NCBI GenBank assembly: GCA_945881845.1
Contig: CAMCVN010000008.1
Coordinates: 1 to 64,000, forward strand
Reading direction: 5' to 3'
Length of the DNA: 64,000 bases
Source: Bifidobacterium breve
GTDB taxonomy: Bacteria > Actinomycetota > Thermoleophilia > Solirubrobacterales > Solirubrobacteraceae
Translations under genes and position numbers: made by a program
Notes under the pieces: model-generated
The model's input: only the letters and a program-made list of their open reading frames with translations
Database searches by the model: none
What the model was told of the DNA's origin: nothing
Shown: positions 1 through 9,558 of the stretch, in pieces
Numbering within the stretch: position 1 is the first letter of the stretch
Layout: the number at the start of each line of letters is the position of its first letter

Positions 1-84
1 CCGATGGTAAGCGACGCGATTCGCTCGGTAGATGTCGAGCAGCGCAAGATCGAGGTCAACCTCGCCTTCGTCGGCGGTGCTTAG
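1..84 (+). CDS. rimM: RimM ribosome maturation factor, C-terminal fragment
   Basis: Only the last 27 codons are in the window; the reading frame is open from base 1 to a TAG at 82-84. The residues, including SVDVEQRKIEVNL, fit the PRC-barrel end of RimM, which binds S19 during 30S assembly. Identification rests mainly on position: rimM directly before trmD and rplS is a very common bacterial order, and trmD starts three bases after this stop. The 5' end lies outside the window. Confidence 0.75.
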   Translation, partial: PMVSDAIRSVDVEQRKIEVNLAFVGGA

Positions 85-87
85 CCG

Positions 88-783
88 ATGCAACTCGACG
101 TCGTAACGCTCTTTCCGCAGTGGTTCGAATGGTTCGCTGAGCAGCGCCATGTCACTAACGCAATCGAACAAGGCAACCAGCTTCGCGCGTTAGACCTGCG
201 TGAGCACACGCCGCTCAGCGGCGGTCAGGTTGACGACACGCCGTTCGGCGGCGGTGCGGGGATGGTGCTGCGCGTTGACGTGATGGAGGCGGCGCTGCGG
301 GGGTTCTACGGCGTCGACCCGGTAGAGCTGCCGCGTCAGCGCCGCGTGATTGCGCTGACGCCCGGTGGACGCGTTCTCGACGAGCAGCTCGTCAACGAAT
401 TGGCCGCGGAACCGGCAGTGACGCTGCTCTGCGGCCGCTACGAAGGCTTCGACGAACGGATCGTGCAGCACTTCTGCAGCGATGCGGTGTCGATCGGGCG
501 CTATGTGATCGCTGGCGGTGAGCTGGCAGCGATGGTCGTCTGCGACGCGATCCTTCGTAAGCAGCCTGGCGCGCTCGGCGATGCCGACTCGGCGGTCGAA
601 GAGTCGTTCAGCGCGGCACTTGAAGGTGATCCCGAATACCCGCACTACACAAGGCCAGCCGAGTTCCGCGATTGGGCTGTTCCTGACGTGCTTCTTTCAG
701 GCCATCACGAAGAGATTCGGCAGTGGCGAAGGGCGAGAAGTCGCGAGCGTGGTGCGGCTTCGGGCCAAGCTCCGCTATCCTGA
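88..783 (+). CDS. trmD: tRNA (guanine-N1-)-methyltransferase TrmD
   Basis: A 231-residue SPOUT-fold enzyme that methylates G37 next to the anticodon using S-adenosylmethionine. Visible signatures are LTPGG (residues 90-94), GRYEGFDER (116-124), SIGRYVIAGGE (135-145) and the later PHYTRP and LLSGHH blocks. The segment before PHYTRP reads VEESF, where the E. coli enzyme as I remember it has EEDSF carrying its catalytic Asp; a Glu here would be conservative but unusual. The C-terminal tail after the IRQWRR helix is short and low in similarity. ATG start, three bases after rimM, so almost certainly co-transcribed. Confidence 0.97.
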   Translation: MQLDVVTLFPQWFEWFAEQRHVTNAIEQGNQLRALDLREHTPLSGGQVDDTPFGGGAGMVLRVDVMEAALRGFYGVDPVELPRQRRVIALTPGGRVLDEQLVNELAAEPAVTLLCGRYEGFDERIVQHFCSDAVSIGRYVIAGGELAAMVVCDAILRKQPGALGDADSAVEESFSAALEGDPEYPHYTRPAEFRDWAVPDVLLSGHHEEIRQWRRARSRERGAASGQAPLS

Positions 784-855
784 TCTATCTCGCTCCGGTC
801 GCGACGCTAATGCGCTCGCTGGAAATACGGCCGAACCTTCGCGAGCGCCCTCAAT

Positions 856-1563
856 ATGAGCACAGTAATAGACAATCTTGAACGCGCACAATTGCGCCGC
901 GTGCCCAACTTCGCCCCAGGCGACCGGGTCAAAGTCCACTTCCAAGTGATCGAGGGCGAACGCCGTCGTACGCAGGTCTTCGAAGGCGTCGTTATCGCAC
1001 GCCAAGGCAGCGGCGCGCGCGAAACCTTCATCGTCCGCAAGCAGTCGTTCGGAGTCGGAGTGGAACGAACCTTCCCAGTCCATTCGCCGAAGATCGAGAA
1101 GATCGAAGTCGCCTCCCGTGGCGATGTGCGCCGCGCCAAGCTTTATTACCTGCGCGACCGTGTCGGCAAGGGTGCACGCGTCCGCGAGCGTGACTACTAC
1201 GGCCCTGAGGACGAGGTCGCGCCAGGACTCGTTCATCAGCCTGAGGTCGCCGCCGAGGCGACTGAAGCTGAAGCAACGGCCGTCGACGGTGAGGCGACCG
1301 AGCAGCTTGCCACGGCAGTCGATGCCGGCCAGGCCGACGGAGCCGATGAGGCTGCCGCTGAAGCGACTGTCGCCAGCGATGAGGTTGTTGAGGCAGAGGC
1401 CAGCGAAGCCGTCTCTGAGGCTCCGGCCGATGAGCAGCCTGAAGCTGAGGCTGCCGGCGACGAGCAGCCTGAAGCTGAAAGCACTGAAGTGGCGTCATCA
1501 GCCGAGGGGGATTCTGAGCAGCCAGCCGACGGCAGCGACGAACCTTCCGGCGACCCCGCGTGA
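856..1563 (+). CDS. rplS: 50S ribosomal protein L19 with a long acidic C-terminal tail
   Basis: Residues 1 to about 118 are a normal L19 ([26 protein letters not shown], broken here only by length; [11 protein letters not shown] ends the core), a protein at the 30S/50S interface. The remaining ~115 residues are almost only Ala, Glu, Asp, Ser, Thr, Val and Gln, with a local repeat of EQPEAE. L19 is usually about 115 residues in total, so the tail doubles the protein. The tail is in frame, open throughout and ends in a TGA that overlaps the lepB start, so I see no sign that it is an assembly artefact. Confidence 0.95.
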   Translation: MSTVIDNLERAQLRRVPNFAPGDRVKVHFQVIEGERRRTQVFEGVVIARQGSGARETFIVRKQSFGVGVERTFPVHSPKIEKIEVASRGDVRRAKLYYLRDRVGKGARVRERDYYGPEDEVAPGLVHQPEVAAEATEAEATAVDGEATEQLATAVDAGQADGADEAAAEATVASDEVVEAEASEAVSEAPADEQPEAEAAGDEQPEAESTEVASSAEGDSEQPADGSDEPSGDPA

Positions 1564-2195
1564 GCGCCGCCAAGCAGAAGAAGGATAAGACGGCCGCGAG
1601 CTCGATCCTTGAGCTGATCGTGATCGTCGCTGTCGCGCTCGGACTCGCGTTGCTGATCCAAGCCTTCGTAGTGAAGCCGTATCGGATTCCTAGCGAGTCG
1701 ATGGTGCCAACGCTTCAGGTTGGTCAGCGAGTCTTAGTGAACCGCCTGACTACGCGCTTCGGTGACCCTTCCGTTGGCGACATCACGGTCTTCCACCCGC
1801 CGGCCGGTTCGGAGCAGATGCCGCTTGATCAGTGTGGCGAGAGGCCGCCGCAGGGCGCCGCCTGCGACAAGCCAACGCCGCAGGTGTCGGACGTCAACTT
1901 CATTAAGCGCATTGTCGCCGGCCCCGGCGACACGATCTCGATAATCAGGGGCCGCGTGATTCGCAACGGTCAGCCAACCGACGAGCCATTCATCAGCGAC
2001 ACCTGCGCCGATGACAGTGGCGCGCAGTGCACGCTGCCGAAGACGATCAAGATTCCGCCCGGACACTGGTTCATGATGGGTGACAACCGTGGCGAGTCCG
2101 ACGACAGCAGGTTCTGGGGACCCGTCCCAACAGCCTGGCTTATCGGGCCAGCCTTCGCGACCTACTGGCCGCCAAGCCGAATCAACATCTTCTAA
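1560..2195 (+). CDS. lepB: Signal peptidase I
   Basis: A 211-residue membrane-bound serine protease that removes signal peptides from exported proteins. One N-terminal membrane helix (about 17-38) is followed by the catalytic Ser in PSESM (Ser47), the general-base Lys in [11 protein letters not shown] (Lys116) and the C-terminal box [11 protein letters not shown]. The insert around residues 82-110 contains two Cys (CGERPP, ACDKP), with a further pair later (TCADD, QCT), suggesting possible extracytoplasmic disulfides. Start is GTG inside GTGA, overlapping the rplS stop, so translation is probably coupled. Confidence 0.96.
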   Translation: MSAAKQKKDKTAASSILELIVIVAVALGLALLIQAFVVKPYRIPSESMVPTLQVGQRVLVNRLTTRFGDPSVGDITVFHPPAGSEQMPLDQCGERPPQGAACDKPTPQVSDVNFIKRIVAGPGDTISIIRGRVIRNGQPTDEPFISDTCADDSGAQCTLPKTIKIPPGHWFMMGDNRGESDDSRFWGPVPTAWLIGPAFATYWPPSRINIF

Positions 2196-2256
2196 GCAGT
2201 CCGGCCCGAAGCGGGCTAAGCGAAAGAGTGCGAGTCGCGGCTCAAGTGGAGCGCGC

Positions 2257-2874
2257 TTGATCGCCCATGACCGCGCTGTCGGTGCGCGCTGGGTTGCTGG
2301 TGCTGACGAGGCTGGCAGAGGCTGCCTTGCAGGGCCGCTCGTCGCTGCCGCTGTACTGCTCGATCTCGATTCGATCGGTGTTGCTGAGATTCGCGCTCTC
2401 GGCGCGCTCAACGATTCGAAGCAGCACGATCACGCTGCTCGAGAGGCGCTGCTACCGATTGTGATGGAGACGGCCAAGCGGGTCGTCGTAGTGTCACGTA
2501 GCGCACGCGGAATCGATGAGAGAGGGCTGCACAAGACCAATCTCGCGGCGCTCAGAGAGTCACTGATGCGAGTCGCGAGGCCCGGATGTATCTGCCTAAT
2601 TGACGGCTTTGAGGTTCCGCCGTTCGAGCATCAGCAGAGAGCGGTGGTTGGCGGCGACGGACTCAGCGCAGCGATCGCGGCGGCATCGATCGTCGCCAAG
2701 GTAACTCGCGATCGATTGATGGTCAGGGCGGGGGAGCAGCTTCCGAATTGGGGTTTCGGCGCGCACTTCGGCTATTCAACTCCGGCCCACCGCGAAGCAA
2801 TTCTCGAACACGGCGTCTCGCCACTGCACAGGATGTCGTTCCAGTCGACTGCCTATCAGCAGCTGGCTCTGTAG
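2257..2874 (+). CDS. rnhB: Ribonuclease HII
   Basis: Removes ribonucleotides and RNA from RNA-DNA hybrids. The metal-binding core starts with GADEAGRG (Asp17-Glu18 with the start used here) and continues through CLIDGF and the GDGLSAAIAAASIVAKVTRD block. I chose the TTG at 2257 because it has GGAG six bases upstream and gives 205 residues, normal for the family. An ATG at 2080 is also in frame but would run 115 bases inside lepB and add a basic, disordered-looking 59-residue N-terminus. Confidence 0.93.
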   Translation: MIAHDRAVGARWVAGADEAGRGCLAGPLVAAAVLLDLDSIGVAEIRALGALNDSKQHDHAAREALLPIVMETAKRVVVVSRSARGIDERGLHKTNLAALRESLMRVARPGCICLIDGFEVPPFEHQQRAVVGGDGLSAAIAAASIVAKVTRDRLMVRAGEQLPNWGFGAHFGYSTPAHREAILEHGVSPLHRMSFQSTAYQQLAL

Positions 2875-2877
2875 AAG

Positions 2878-3228
2878 TTAGAAGGCGTTTTCGATGTGGT
2901 CGAGCCGCAGCAGGCGGCCCTGACAATCGAGCAAGATGCCGATCGCGTCGAAGCGAAGCTCGCGCGGGCTCGGCCGTTGCGGTCTTTCGTTGAGGAACGC
3001 CGCAGCGAGGCGCCGGACCTGACGCCGCTTGCGTTCGTCCAGTGAATCCCACGGCGCCGAGCTGCGCTGCGATCTCCGCGTCTTGACCTCAACGAAGACG
3101 AGAGTCGGTCCGATGCCCACAACTAGGTCGATCTCGCCAAGACGCGTCCGGTGGTTGCGAGCAACTACTCGGTAGCCGAGCCGCTCGAGGTGCTCGAGCG
3201 CTATTCGCTCGCCAGCGCGGCCAAGCAC
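2878..3228 (-). CDS. yraN: UPF0102 (YraN) family nuclease-fold protein
   Basis: A 116-residue protein with the standard family opening GRAGERIALEHLERLGY, then ARNHR, GEIDLV and FVEVKTRR, which is the PD-(D/E)xK-like core (Asp of EIDLV, Glu and Lys of VEVK). Cellular role is not well defined; it commonly lies near rnhB or comM/dprA. GTG start without an obvious Shine-Dalgarno. It is on the opposite strand to its neighbours: its stop is three bases from the rnhB stop, and it diverges from comM. Confidence 0.9.
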   Translation of the reverse strand: MLGRAGERIALEHLERLGYRVVARNHRTRLGEIDLVVGIGPTLVFVEVKTRRSQRSSAPWDSLDERKRRQVRRLAAAFLNERPQRPSPRELRFDAIGILLDCQGRLLRLDHIENAF

Positions 3229-3417
3229 GTGACGGGGGTCGGGGGTCGTCGATCGAATGGGCTGGAGGCTACGAGCGAAATTGACCGATCTCTACTGCCA
3301 ACTGGTGTCACCACTGCACCGCCTTCGTGGCCGACGGTGAAGTCGTTGGCAGTTCAGGCGTCAATCGGCGCTGGCAGCTGCGCACAAGTCGCAATTTCGT
3401 CCGTAGCGTGCCGCTCA

Positions 3418-4920
3418 ATGGTCACCGAGGTCTTGACATTCACAATCGACGGCTTAAGGCCACAGGCAGTGACCGTCGAGGCAGATCTGCGCCGTGGGCT
3501 TCCGGGCTTCACGATCGTTGGCTTGGCGGATCGCGCCGTCGCCGAGGCGCGCGAGCGCGTTCGCGCGGCACTAGTCAACTGCGGCTTCGAATTCCCGATG
3601 CGCCGCTTGACCGTCAATCTGGCTCCGGCACACCTGCGCAAGGCCGGGCCCGGTTTCGATCTTGCGATCGCCTGCGCGATCCTGGCCGCAAGCGGGCAGA
3701 TCCCGAGCGACTCGTTGGCCCGAACGGCGCTCTTCGGTGAACTGTCGCTGGGAGGCGAACTGAGGCCCTGCCGCGGAGTTCTGGCCGTCGCTGAGGGGGC
3801 CCAGCGAGCAGGGTTGGAAGCGCTTATCGTTCCGGTCGCCTGCGCCGCCGAAGCGCGGCTCGTGGACTCGATCCGTGTAGGTGCGCTTGCCGTGCTCAGC
3901 GACCTCGGCGCCGTACTCGCGGGCGACTCTGACGCCAGCGAAGCTGAGTTGCCAGAGCGAGCGCAATCAGGCGGCAGCTATCTCGCCGATCTTGCTGATG
4001 TGCGAGGTCACCGCGCCGTGATTGATGCGCTGACGGTTGCCGCTGCCGGCGGCCACAACTTGCTGCTGAGCGGGCCGCCAGGGACGGGCAAGACGATGAT
4101 CGCCCGTCGCCTACCAAGCATCCTGCCGCCGCTCAATCGCCAAGAAGCATTGGAGGTGACGCGGATTCAGAGCATCGCTGGGCTAGGGAACGATGGCGCG
4201 TTGGCCGATCAGCGACCGTTCCGCGCGCCGCACCACACGATCTCGGCGGCCGGGCTTGTCGGCGGCGGTGCCGTTCCGATCCCCGGCGAAGCGACGCTCG
4301 CGCACCGTGGCGTGCTCTTCCTCGACGAGCTATCGGAGTTTGATCGCAGGGCCTTAGAGGCGCTTAGGCAGCCGCTGGAGGATGGCGAGGTGACGATCGT
4401 CCGCGGGCAGAAGGCGGCTCGCTTTCCGACCCGCTTTTCACTGATCGCGGCAACCAATCCCTGCCTCTGCGGGCGTGGCGGAAAAGACTGCCGCTGTAGC
4501 GAGCCAGAGTTAGCCCGCCACCGGCAACGTCTCTCAGGGCCGCTGCTTGATCGAATAGATCTCGTCGTAGGGGTCGAAAGACCCTCTTCGGCTGCTCTTG
4601 CGGCTGAGCCGCTAACTACGAGCGAGCAGGTCGCGAAGCGCGTCGCCAGCGCGCGGGAGTTGCAGTTGGCTCGCGGTGGCTGCGCCAACGCCCAGCTCGT
4701 CGCGCGCGACATGGTCACCGCCGTCGACTGCAGCGCGGCGGCGGCGAAGGCGCTCGCGCGCGCCTATGACGGGGGCGGATTAAGCGCCCGTGGCCGTGAC
4801 CGCGCGCTGCGCGTTGCGCGGACGATCGCCGACCTCGAGGGCGATAGCGAGATTGGAATAGAGGCCTTAGCGCAGGCGCTCGGTTATCGCCACGAGAGCG
4901 AACGGCTCGGTTCGCGATGA
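3418..4920 (+). CDS. comM: ComM/YifB family Mg-chelatase-like AAA+ ATPase
   Basis: A 500-residue AAA+ protein; ComM is a hexameric helicase that promotes branch migration during natural transformation. Residues 1-170 form the ChlI-like N-domain; Walker A is GPPGTGKT (219-226), Walker B lies in VLFLDELSEF, and a Cys-rich patch CLCGRGGKDCRC follows the sensor ATNP, as usual for the family. The ATG at 3418 (MVTEVLTFTIDGL) is preferred: the open frame continues upstream to 3151 but that part overlaps yraN and lacks similarity. The stop overlaps dprA in ATGA. Confidence 0.95.
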   Translation: MVTEVLTFTIDGLRPQAVTVEADLRRGLPGFTIVGLADRAVAEARERVRAALVNCGFEFPMRRLTVNLAPAHLRKAGPGFDLAIACAILAASGQIPSDSLARTALFGELSLGGELRPCRGVLAVAEGAQRAGLEALIVPVACAAEARLVDSIRVGALAVLSDLGAVLAGDSDASEAELPERAQSGGSYLADLADVRGHRAVIDALTVAAAGGHNLLLSGPPGTGKTMIARRLPSILPPLNRQEALEVTRIQSIAGLGNDGALADQRPFRAPHHTISAAGLVGGGAVPIPGEATLAHRGVLFLDELSEFDRRALEALRQPLEDGEVTIVRGQKAARFPTRFSLIAATNPCLCGRGGKDCRCSEPELARHRQRLSGPLLDRIDLVVGVERPSSAALAAEPLTTSEQVAKRVASARELQLARGGCANAQLVARDMVTAVDCSAAAAKALARAYDGGGLSARGRDRALRVARTIADLEGDSEIGIEALAQALGYRHESERLGSR

Positions 4921-6026
4921 GCGAAGCTTGCGACCGTTGCACACGCCGCAGTTGGCTGGTCGGTCGACTCTCGTCGCACCTCGATCAAATTCGCGGCAAC
5001 AGGCCTGCGATTCGTGGAGTTCTGGCGCTCAGCGATTCCAAGCTAATCGCGGCATTGGGCGGCCGCGAGAGCTCGAAGATCACGGCCCAGTGGGCCGGGC
5101 TAGATCCAGCCGCTGAGCGCCATCAGTGGCGCAGCGCTTCGACGCTGGCAATCTGTCGTCACGACAAGAGCTTCCCGGGGACGCTCGCTGATCTCCCCGA
5201 TCCGCCAGCCGTCTTGCACATCTACGGCGAGCTAGCTCGGCTGGACGAGCTGCTCGCTGGTTCGCCGACTGTCGCGCTAGTTGGCGCGCGCCGCGCCTCC
5301 GCTGACGGTCTCGAGCTGGCACGTGAGCTGGGCCGCACACTTTCGCTCTGCGGCGTGACGGTCGTGAGCGGGATGGCGCTGGGGATCGACAGCGCCGCGC
5401 ACGAAGGGGCGCTAGCTGGGGGAGCGCGAACGATTGCTGTGCTGGCCTGCGGGCCGGAGCGTGCCTACCCGGCGCGGCGCAAGCAACTGCATAGCGAGCT
5501 TGCGGAGCGGGGAGTCGTGATCTCTGAGTTGCCACCGGGAATCGCCCCCTTTCGATGGGCCTTCCCGGCTCGCAACCGGATCATCGCGGCCTTGGCGCAG
5601 ATGGCCGTTGTGGTTGAAGCAGCGGAACGCTCTGGCTCGCTGATCACGGCTGAGATCGCAGCCGATCTCGGCCGCGCTGTCGGCGCTGTTCCCGGCCACC
5701 CCGGCTCCTGGCACAGCGGCGGCGCCAATGCCTTGCTTCGTGACGGCGCCCATCTGATTCGTGATGCGCGCGACATTCTCGACGACGCCTTCGGAGTCGA
5801 GTCGACAGCTCGCGCCGTCGCCACAGAGCGCGAGCCGTTGCCTCTGCCGTCGCACCTCAGCGACGACCAAACGGCAGTGATTGCCGCTGTCGATGCCGGT
5901 CATACGACTGCGGCGAGCGTCGCCGAATACTGCGGCGGCGCCGCCGAGGTAGTTGGGCCGCTGACCGAATTGGAGCTGATTGGCGTGATCGAGCGTCGGG
6001 ACGACGGAAGCTACCGCCGGCGCTAA
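4917..6026 (+). CDS. dprA: DNA-processing protein DprA
   Basis: Binds incoming single-stranded DNA and loads RecA during transformation. The protein (369 aa) starts with a CxxC motif (CDRC, residues 5-8) of the type seen in actinobacterial DprA, then the Rossmann-like DprA core with VALVGARRAS, SGMALGIDSAAHEGAL, PARNRIIAAL and GSLITAEIAADLGR, and ends with a small winged-helix-like domain (about 305-369). The start is in the ATGA overlap with comM, so these two competence genes form one operon. Confidence 0.96.
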   Translation: MSEACDRCTRRSWLVGRLSSHLDQIRGNRPAIRGVLALSDSKLIAALGGRESSKITAQWAGLDPAAERHQWRSASTLAICRHDKSFPGTLADLPDPPAVLHIYGELARLDELLAGSPTVALVGARRASADGLELARELGRTLSLCGVTVVSGMALGIDSAAHEGALAGGARTIAVLACGPERAYPARRKQLHSELAERGVVISELPPGIAPFRWAFPARNRIIAALAQMAVVVEAAERSGSLITAEIAADLGRAVGAVPGHPGSWHSGGANALLRDGAHLIRDARDILDDAFGVESTARAVATEREPLPLPSHLSDDQTAVIAAVDAGHTTAASVAEYCGGAAEVVGPLTELELIGVIERRDDGSYRRR

Positions 6027-6140
6027 GTTCGCGCTTCCGCGAGCTGCCGCGAGCTGCCGCTCTGCTCACCGATCCGGCGGGCTGGCATAATCGCTGCCAG
6101 TTCGTGCTTTCCCCGATCCGAATAACGGAGCCCCGCTGAA

Positions 6141-7841
6141 ATGACAGACACCGTGACCTTCAACATGAAACATCGCAGCGCAGCTCTGACCGAAGGGCCG
6201 GAGCGAGCAGCCGCGCGCGCTTATCTGAAAGGGATTGGTTACGACGATGACGCGCTCGCCAAACCGATCATTGGCGTCGCCTCAACTTGGATCGAGACAA
6301 TGCCCTGCAACTTCCATCTACGCGCTTTGGCAGCGAAGGTAAAAGAAGGAATTCGGGCCGCCGGCGGCACTCCGATGGAGCTGAACACGATCGCGATCTC
6401 CGACGGAATCACGATGGGAACACCAGGGATGAAGACATCGCTCGTCTCACGCGAGATCATCGCCGATTCAATCGAGCTCGTCGGTCGCGGCCATCTCTTC
6501 GACGGGGTCGTTGCCCTGTCCGGTTGCGACAAAACAATTCCCGGCACCGTAATGGCGATCGCGCGCCTCAACGTTCCGTCGGTGATGCTCTACGGCGGTT
6601 CGATTCCGCCCGGCCGCTTTCAAGGTCGAGACGTGACGATTCAGGATGTCTTCGAAGCGGTTGGTGCCCACTCCGCCGGCAAGATGAGCGACGAGGAGCT
6701 CCACGAACTTGAAGGCGTCGCGAGCCCAGGCGCCGGCGCCTGCGGCGGCCAGTTCACTGCCAACACGATGGCGATGGCCTACGAGATCATGGGCATCTCA
6801 CCAATGGGATCGGCGATGGTTCCGGCTCAAGATGCGACTAAGGCCGACGTCGCCTTCTCAATAGGAGAATTGGTTATGGACGTTCTTCGCCGCGGCGTGA
6901 TGCCAAGCGAGATCATCACGCGCAAGTCGATTGAGAACGCGATCGCCGGCGTGGCGGCCAGCGGCGGCTCAACCAACGCCGTGCTGCACCTGTTGGCGCT
7001 TGCCCGCGAGGCCAAGGTCGAACTCGACATTGATGACTTCGACAGGATCAGCGAGGCGACGCCGCTGCTCTGCGACCTCAAACCAGGCGGGAAGTACGTC
7101 GCCGTCGATCTATACGCGGCTGGCGGCGTTCCGCTCGTGGCAAACCGACTGCTAGAGGCAGGGCTGCTGCACGAGGACGCGCCGACAGTTACCGGCCTCT
7201 CTATCGGCGAAGAGGCCGCGAAAGCAACCGAAACCGAGGGCCAGCAGGTAGTTCGGCCGCTCGACAACCCAGTCAAGGCTTCCGGCGGCCTTGCGATCCT
7301 GCGCGGCAACCTCGCCCCGGACGGCTGCGTCGTCAAGCTTGTCGGCCACGAACGTCGCCACCACGAAGGGCCAGCACGAGTCTTCGAAAGCGAAGAGCTG
7401 GCGATGGAAGCCGTCACCGGCGGCAAGATCGAAAAGGGCGACGTCGTGATCATCCGCAATGAAGGCCCAGCAGGTGGGCCGGGTATGCGCGAGATGCTCG
7501 CCGTCACCGCGGCGATCAACGGGGCAGGGCTAGGTGAGCACGTCGCGCTTCTAACCGACGGCCGCTTCTCCGGCGCCACCTACGGCTTCATGGCCGGGCA
7601 CGTTGCGCCCGAGGCCTTCCGCGGCGGGCCAATTGCCGCCGTCCGCGACGGCGACACGATCACGATCAACGTCGACAAACGAACGCTCGACGTCGACCTG
7701 ACCGTCTCCGAGATCGATCAACGCGTTGCCGCGTACATCCCACCAGCCAACCCCGATCGCACCGGCGTGCTGGCAAAGTACGCCGATCAGGTTGGGAGTG
7801 CCTCCGAGGGCGCCGTCACGCTAGTTGACGAGCCTCGCTAG
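6141..7841 (+). CDS. ilvD: Dihydroxy-acid dehydratase
   Basis: Dehydrates 2,3-dihydroxy acids in valine, leucine and isoleucine synthesis. The 566-residue IlvD/Edd protein has Cys in MPCNFH, SGCDKT and GACGGQ, the three ligand positions for the Fe-S cluster, and the C-terminal [11 protein letters not shown] block. No other ilv gene is in the window. The 114-base gap upstream holds a tandem GCGAGCTGCC pair (about 6036-6057), a possible -10 CATAAT near 6087 and ACGGAG before the ATG. Confidence 0.97.
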   Translation: MTDTVTFNMKHRSAALTEGPERAAARAYLKGIGYDDDALAKPIIGVASTWIETMPCNFHLRALAAKVKEGIRAAGGTPMELNTIAISDGITMGTPGMKTSLVSREIIADSIELVGRGHLFDGVVALSGCDKTIPGTVMAIARLNVPSVMLYGGSIPPGRFQGRDVTIQDVFEAVGAHSAGKMSDEELHELEGVASPGAGACGGQFTANTMAMAYEIMGISPMGSAMVPAQDATKADVAFSIGELVMDVLRRGVMPSEIITRKSIENAIAGVAASGGSTNAVLHLLALAREAKVELDIDDFDRISEATPLLCDLKPGGKYVAVDLYAAGGVPLVANRLLEAGLLHEDAPTVTGLSIGEEAAKATETEGQQVVRPLDNPVKASGGLAILRGNLAPDGCVVKLVGHERRHHEGPARVFESEELAMEAVTGGKIEKGDVVIIRNEGPAGGPGMREMLAVTAAINGAGLGEHVALLTDGRFSGATYGFMAGHVAPEAFRGGPIAAVRDGDTITINVDKRTLDVDLTVSEIDQRVAAYIPPANPDRTGVLAKYADQVGSASEGAVTLVDEPR

Positions 7842-7850
7842 GAGCTTCAG

Positions 7851-8414
7851 ATGCGGATCGCGATCGACATCGACTCGACGCTCCACCACTACTGGGAGCA
7901 GCTAGCCGAGGTCGTCCGCCTTCGCTACGGCGTCGTCTTGCCATACGAGCAGCAGCACACATGGGGGATCAGCGCACTCGAGCAGGAGCAGCTTGCGGAG
8001 ACGATCGCGGAAACCCACAGCGAGGAATGGATCAGCGCGGCCGAGCCATACCCGGGCGCCGTCGAAGTGGTCAACAGATGGTCCCAGGCTGGCCACTTCA
8101 TCCACATCACAAGCCACCGCGACGTCGCCGCTGCGGCCCCAACCGAGCGCTGGCTCGACGGGATCGGCCTCCAGTACGACGAGCTCTACTGCTCCTACGA
8201 CAAGATCACGCGCTGCCGTGAGCTCGAGATCGATCTGCTCGTCGACGACAGTCCAGTCAACTTGCAAAGCGCGCTCGATGAGGGAATTCATGGCGCAACG
8301 CTGCTCCACCCGTGGAACGCCGAGGTCTGCAAGTCGAACGAGATCACGAGCGCCGAGGACTGGCCCGAACTCGGTGGCCTACTCGAACCGTTCCTTGAAG
8401 GCCGCAGCAACTAG
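7851..8414 (+). CDS. HAD-family 5' nucleotidase, deoxy (NT5C-like)
   Basis: A 187-residue HAD phosphatase. Motif I is DIDST (Asp5, Asp7), motif II is the Thr/Ser of ITSHRD, and motifs III-IV are YDKITRC and LLVDDSP. This order and size match the NT5C/YqfW group of 5'(3')-deoxyribonucleotidases, which dephosphorylate nucleoside monophosphates; the actual substrate is not readable from sequence. ATG with GGAGC seven bases upstream, nine bases after ilvD, so probably co-transcribed with it although no functional link is evident. Confidence 0.75.
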   Translation: MRIAIDIDSTLHHYWEQLAEVVRLRYGVVLPYEQQHTWGISALEQEQLAETIAETHSEEWISAAEPYPGAVEVVNRWSQAGHFIHITSHRDVAAAAPTERWLDGIGLQYDELYCSYDKITRCRELEIDLLVDDSPVNLQSALDEGIHGATLLHPWNAEVCKSNEITSAEDWPELGGLLEPFLEGRSN

Positions 8415-8520
8415 CGCGCAGAGCAGGGGCGTGCCGCTGGGTGGCGAAATGAATAGGGATGGATGCGGAAACCGGCGCAGTCGGTCAGCCCAACGATCTA
8501 TCTTTAAGTGAACCGCTCTG

Positions 8521-9558
8521 ATGCCGCGCAAGTACTTAATCCCAATAATCGCCTTTGGCGCCTTCCTCGTGCTGCTCGTTGGCGGCGCATATGCCTACGA
8601 CAGCGCGACCTCGCAGACGATCGCGCAAGGAGTGACAGTTGGAAACGTCAACGTCGGCGGCCTCACCGCCGACCAGGCGCGCTCGAAACTCCAGCAGGAC
8701 CTGCTCGGCTCGATTGAGACCCCTGTCGTCGTTACCAGCGGCAAGGAATCGTGGCGGCTTGGACCAGGCCAGTCGAAGGTGGGTGTCGACATCGACGGCA
8801 GCGTTAATGCCGCACTGGCCAAGAGCAATGGCGGAAACTTCATGCTGCGTGCCTACCGCAAGGTCACGGGAACGGAGATCGACGCCGCCGTTAATCCAGC
8901 CGTCAGCTTCTCGGCGCCGGCTGTGCGCCGCTTCGTTGCCAAGGTCGCCAAGGCGGTGAATCGCCCTGCGCGCGACGCCTCGTTGGCTTTCACGGTCACG
9001 GCTGTTGAACCTGTCCCATCCAAGAGCGGCAGTGCGCTGAAGGTTGGGAGGCTGCAGAAGGACGTAACGCAGGCGCTCGCCACGCCGGGGGCGAGCCACG
9101 ACGTTGCGGTTGCCTTAAGAGTGCTCAAGCCGAAGGTGACGACGAGCCAGCTCTCAGCTAAGTACCCGCTCGTAATTACGGTCGACCGTTCCAACTTCCG
9201 CCTCACACTCTTTAAGAATCTGAGGCCGGTCAAGAGCTACCCGATCGCTGTCGGCCAGGCCGGGCTTGAGACTCCAGCCGGGCTCTACTCAATCCAAGAC
9301 AAGCAGGTCAACCCCAGCTGGCACGTGCCCGACAGTGACTGGGCTGGCGATCTCGCAGGGACGACGATCCCGCCCGGCCCGGATAATCCGATCAAGGCTC
9401 GTTGGATGGGGATCGCCGGTGGCGCTGGCATCCACGGCACGGCCGATCCAGGCTCGCTCGGCTCGGCTGCCTCGCACGGCTGTGTGCGGATGGCTATCCC
9501 TGAGGTGATCGACCTGTTCGATCGCGTTAGCGTCGGTACGCCGGTCTTTATTGCCTAA
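8521..9558 (+). CDS. L,D-transpeptidase (YkuD) with peptidoglycan-binding-like N-domain
   Basis: A 345-residue cell-wall enzyme. An N-terminal membrane anchor (about 5-26) is followed by a VanW/PG-binding-4 like region (GNVNVGGLTADQARSKL) and a C-terminal YkuD domain (about 197-345). The catalytic motif is HGTAD...SHGCVRM, with nucleophile Cys321 and the upstream His. Such enzymes make 3-3 peptidoglycan cross-links outside the membrane. A TATCTT hexamer at 8499-8504 could be its -10. Downstream is a GC-rich hairpin (about 9566-9585). Confidence 0.92.
   Translation: MPRKYLIPIIAFGAFLVLLVGGAYAYDSATSQTIAQGVTVGNVNVGGLTADQARSKLQQDLLGSIETPVVVTSGKESWRLGPGQSKVGVDIDGSVNAALAKSNGGNFMLRAYRKVTGTEIDAAVNPAVSFSAPAVRRFVAKVAKAVNRPARDASLAFTVTAVEPVPSKSGSALKVGRLQKDVTQALATPGASHDVAVALRVLKPKVTTSQLSAKYPLVITVDRSNFRLTLFKNLRPVKSYPIAVGQAGLETPAGLYSIQDKQVNPSWHVPDSDWAGDLAGTTIPPGPDNPIKARWMGIAGGAGIHGTADPGSLGSAASHGCVRMAIPEVIDLFDRVSVGTPVFIA

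Noticed and set aside
2080-2256. ATG start for rnhB inside lepB
   Set aside because: It would overlap lepB by 116 bases and add a 59-residue disordered tail; TTG 2257 with GGAG fits family length.
6827-7579. 250-codon reverse frame inside ilvD, and similar long antisense frames elsewhere (1028-1573, 21023-21643, 31075-31707)
   Set aside because: High-GC antisense frames of this length are common; residues are Ser/Arg/Pro-rich, with no family motif and a strong gene on the other strand.
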